A stretch of 64,000 nucleotides of DNA from Hypomesus transpacificus (Eukaryota > Chordata > Actinopteri > Osmeriformes > Osmeridae). Under the pieces are notes generated by a model. It was given only the letters and a program-made list of their open reading frames with translations. It ran no database searches and was not told where the DNA came from. Below, one piece after another: positions 62,762 through 64,000 of this stretch. The position numbers and the translations under genes were made by a program. The stretch spans positions 11,230,623 through 11,294,622 of the forward strand of contig NC_061077.1 of NCBI RefSeq assembly GCF_021917145.1, read 5' to 3'. The first letter of the stretch is position 1, and each line of letters starts with the position of its first letter.

Positions 62762-64000
62762 GAACACACTCCTTCCCTTCCCTATTTCTTTAACCAGCAC
62801 GGTGCCATAAACGGTAGTGGAGTGGCTGGGGGCCTAGACCACATGACACAAGTTCTCTGCGAAGGGCACGGAAGAGCTAACTGACCTTTGCGACACGGAG
62901 ACAGGCCACCATAAACAGATTTAGTCAGTCTCAATGTCAAAAGTGCTTCACAACATTAAATGGACACATTGTAAATATTGACTCCATCTGTAGGCAGATC
63001 TAAGGCAGCCTACATAAAGAGATAAATAATCAAGAGCTTGATACGTCCACTGTCATAACACTATTGCAAAGGATATAGAAAATAACATTTACTGACCTAT
63101 TTAGGGATCTACATGGGTTATTTAAGAGACACGAAAACTATAGTTGTAGCATAGGCCTACACGGCTGTGAACGCAAGCGTTGCTGACAACAATGTATGTG
63201 TGTTAGCACGCATATATGAATTTATCATGCATGTCATTATTGGTCAAAAACTATCAAACTGAACACCCAAACTCTAATTGGATCAGAGCATTAATGTTGT
63301 TCAGAGTCTTCAGGAGATACTTAGCCTTTTTCTTAACAAATCCTACTATTCTAATTTTCCCCCAAACTAGAAGCCTTATTGTAGGCTACCGTGGCTCACT
63401 TAAGTAGCCTGGATTCAGGCACAAATAAACTTATGGCAATGCATTGGCTACAATTAAAATCTGACATGCCTTGTGCTGTTTTTGATATGAATGTATACAA
63501 ACGTTCAAGTCTCAAATTGATTAATCAATGTTCAACACGAAAATTCCAAGGATATCACCTTAACAAGCGTCGTGTATCTGGAAAGAAAAATACCGTTTGA
63601 TCTACTGATACGTTTTGATCATGCACAAACTAGCTAACTCATTCAGACCACTTTGGTTGAGCCATGACTCGGCCGCAAGAGTCGGCCTTTCACAGTTCAC
63701 TGAAATGGCAATAACTGATCACAACACAACGAGAAAAAAAGACAGACATTTTTATTTTGATATGCCCTCACTAGACTGCATTTTGGTAGGCCTGTACCTT
63801 AAATGCTATTCAACTGATATTACAGCTTTCTTTAGTCTGTTGCTTTTCACCTCTTTTGCCAGTAGGGAGTGCTTTGGCCATCGGAAAGAAAGGTTTACGT
63901 GGCATAGGCCTAGGTGTTCTGCAGTGTTTTGCAGACCATGTAGCTATGTAGTATTAGCATACATTTTTCTCAATAAGCATTTGAAAGGTAACCACCAGCT

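Larger units (their letters stand above)
56341..64000. other. Flank 5' of hoxc11; no hoxc12 seen
   Basis: I find no homeobox, no Trp-motif exon and no RNA gene in these 7.7 kb, so hoxc12 must lie beyond the window or be missing. The stretch holds a double hairpin at 60114-60170, a candidate control patch at 60171-60480, GC-richer text at about 57420-57590 and a CA microsatellite at 62693. Confidence 0.7.

Noticed and set aside
56341-64000. hoxc12 upstream of hoxc11
   Set aside because: No homeobox or group 12 exon 1 text found in the 7.7 kb available.

Overview
This window is a stretch of vertebrate HoxC cluster, almost certainly from a ray-finned (teleost) fish. Seven two-exon Hox genes lie on the minus strand in the order hoxc4, hoxc5, hoxc6, hoxc8, hoxc9, hoxc10, hoxc11. 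There is no paralog group 7 gene, which is the standard HoxC pattern. All seven reading frames could be assembled with conventional GT/AG splice sites, and each junction falls after the first base of a codon. The products are 272, 226, 233, 249, 261, 328 and 307 residues, each close to the usual family length. I found no convincing protein-coding gene on the plus strand and no exon of an unrelated gene.

Two Hox-cluster microRNAs are present on the same strand. A mir-10 hairpin lies about 0.6 kb upstream of hoxc4, and a mir-196 hairpin lies between hoxc9 and hoxc10. A mir-10 in the HoxC cluster fits a fish, since mammalian HoxC has none. Predicted miR-196 seed sites fall in the 3' untranslated regions of hoxc5, hoxc6 and hoxc8, and one predicted miR-10 site falls in that of hoxc4. 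The expected feedback of posterior microRNAs on more anterior Hox genes is therefore readable in this one window.

Layout: 1-7143, AT-rich flank 3' of hoxc4 with no hox3 homeobox; 7144-8490 hoxc4; 9122-9205 mir-10; a 6 kb spacer with a clear DR5 retinoic acid response element at 10316; 15275-16727 hoxc5; 18431-19633 hoxc6; a 9.3 kb spacer where group 7 would sit, with one promoter-like patch at about 25.3 kb; 28967-31005 hoxc8; 35172-36876 hoxc9; 43135-43222 mir-196; 44761-47516 hoxc10; 53865-56227 hoxc11; and 7.7 kb upstream of hoxc11 with no hoxc12. Repeats are few: microsatellites, two copies of one palindromic element, and scraps of common fish dispersed repeats.

The likely lineage is a teleost such as a salmonid or clupeid that kept a full HoxC cluster after the teleost genome duplication. 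The repeat scraps, the abundant TAGGCCTA-like motifs and the CA/GA microsatellites all fit, but none identifies a species. I cannot settle whether this is the 'a' or 'b' duplicate. The unusually diverged hoxc5 and hoxc10 amino-terminal halves, and the hoxc5 start codon changed from ATG to TTG, hint at the less constrained copy (hoxcb). There is no exotic new system here. The most notable points are the hoxc5 start change, the microRNA target network, the recurring CACGTG/CCAAT promoter arrangement and the DR5 element.
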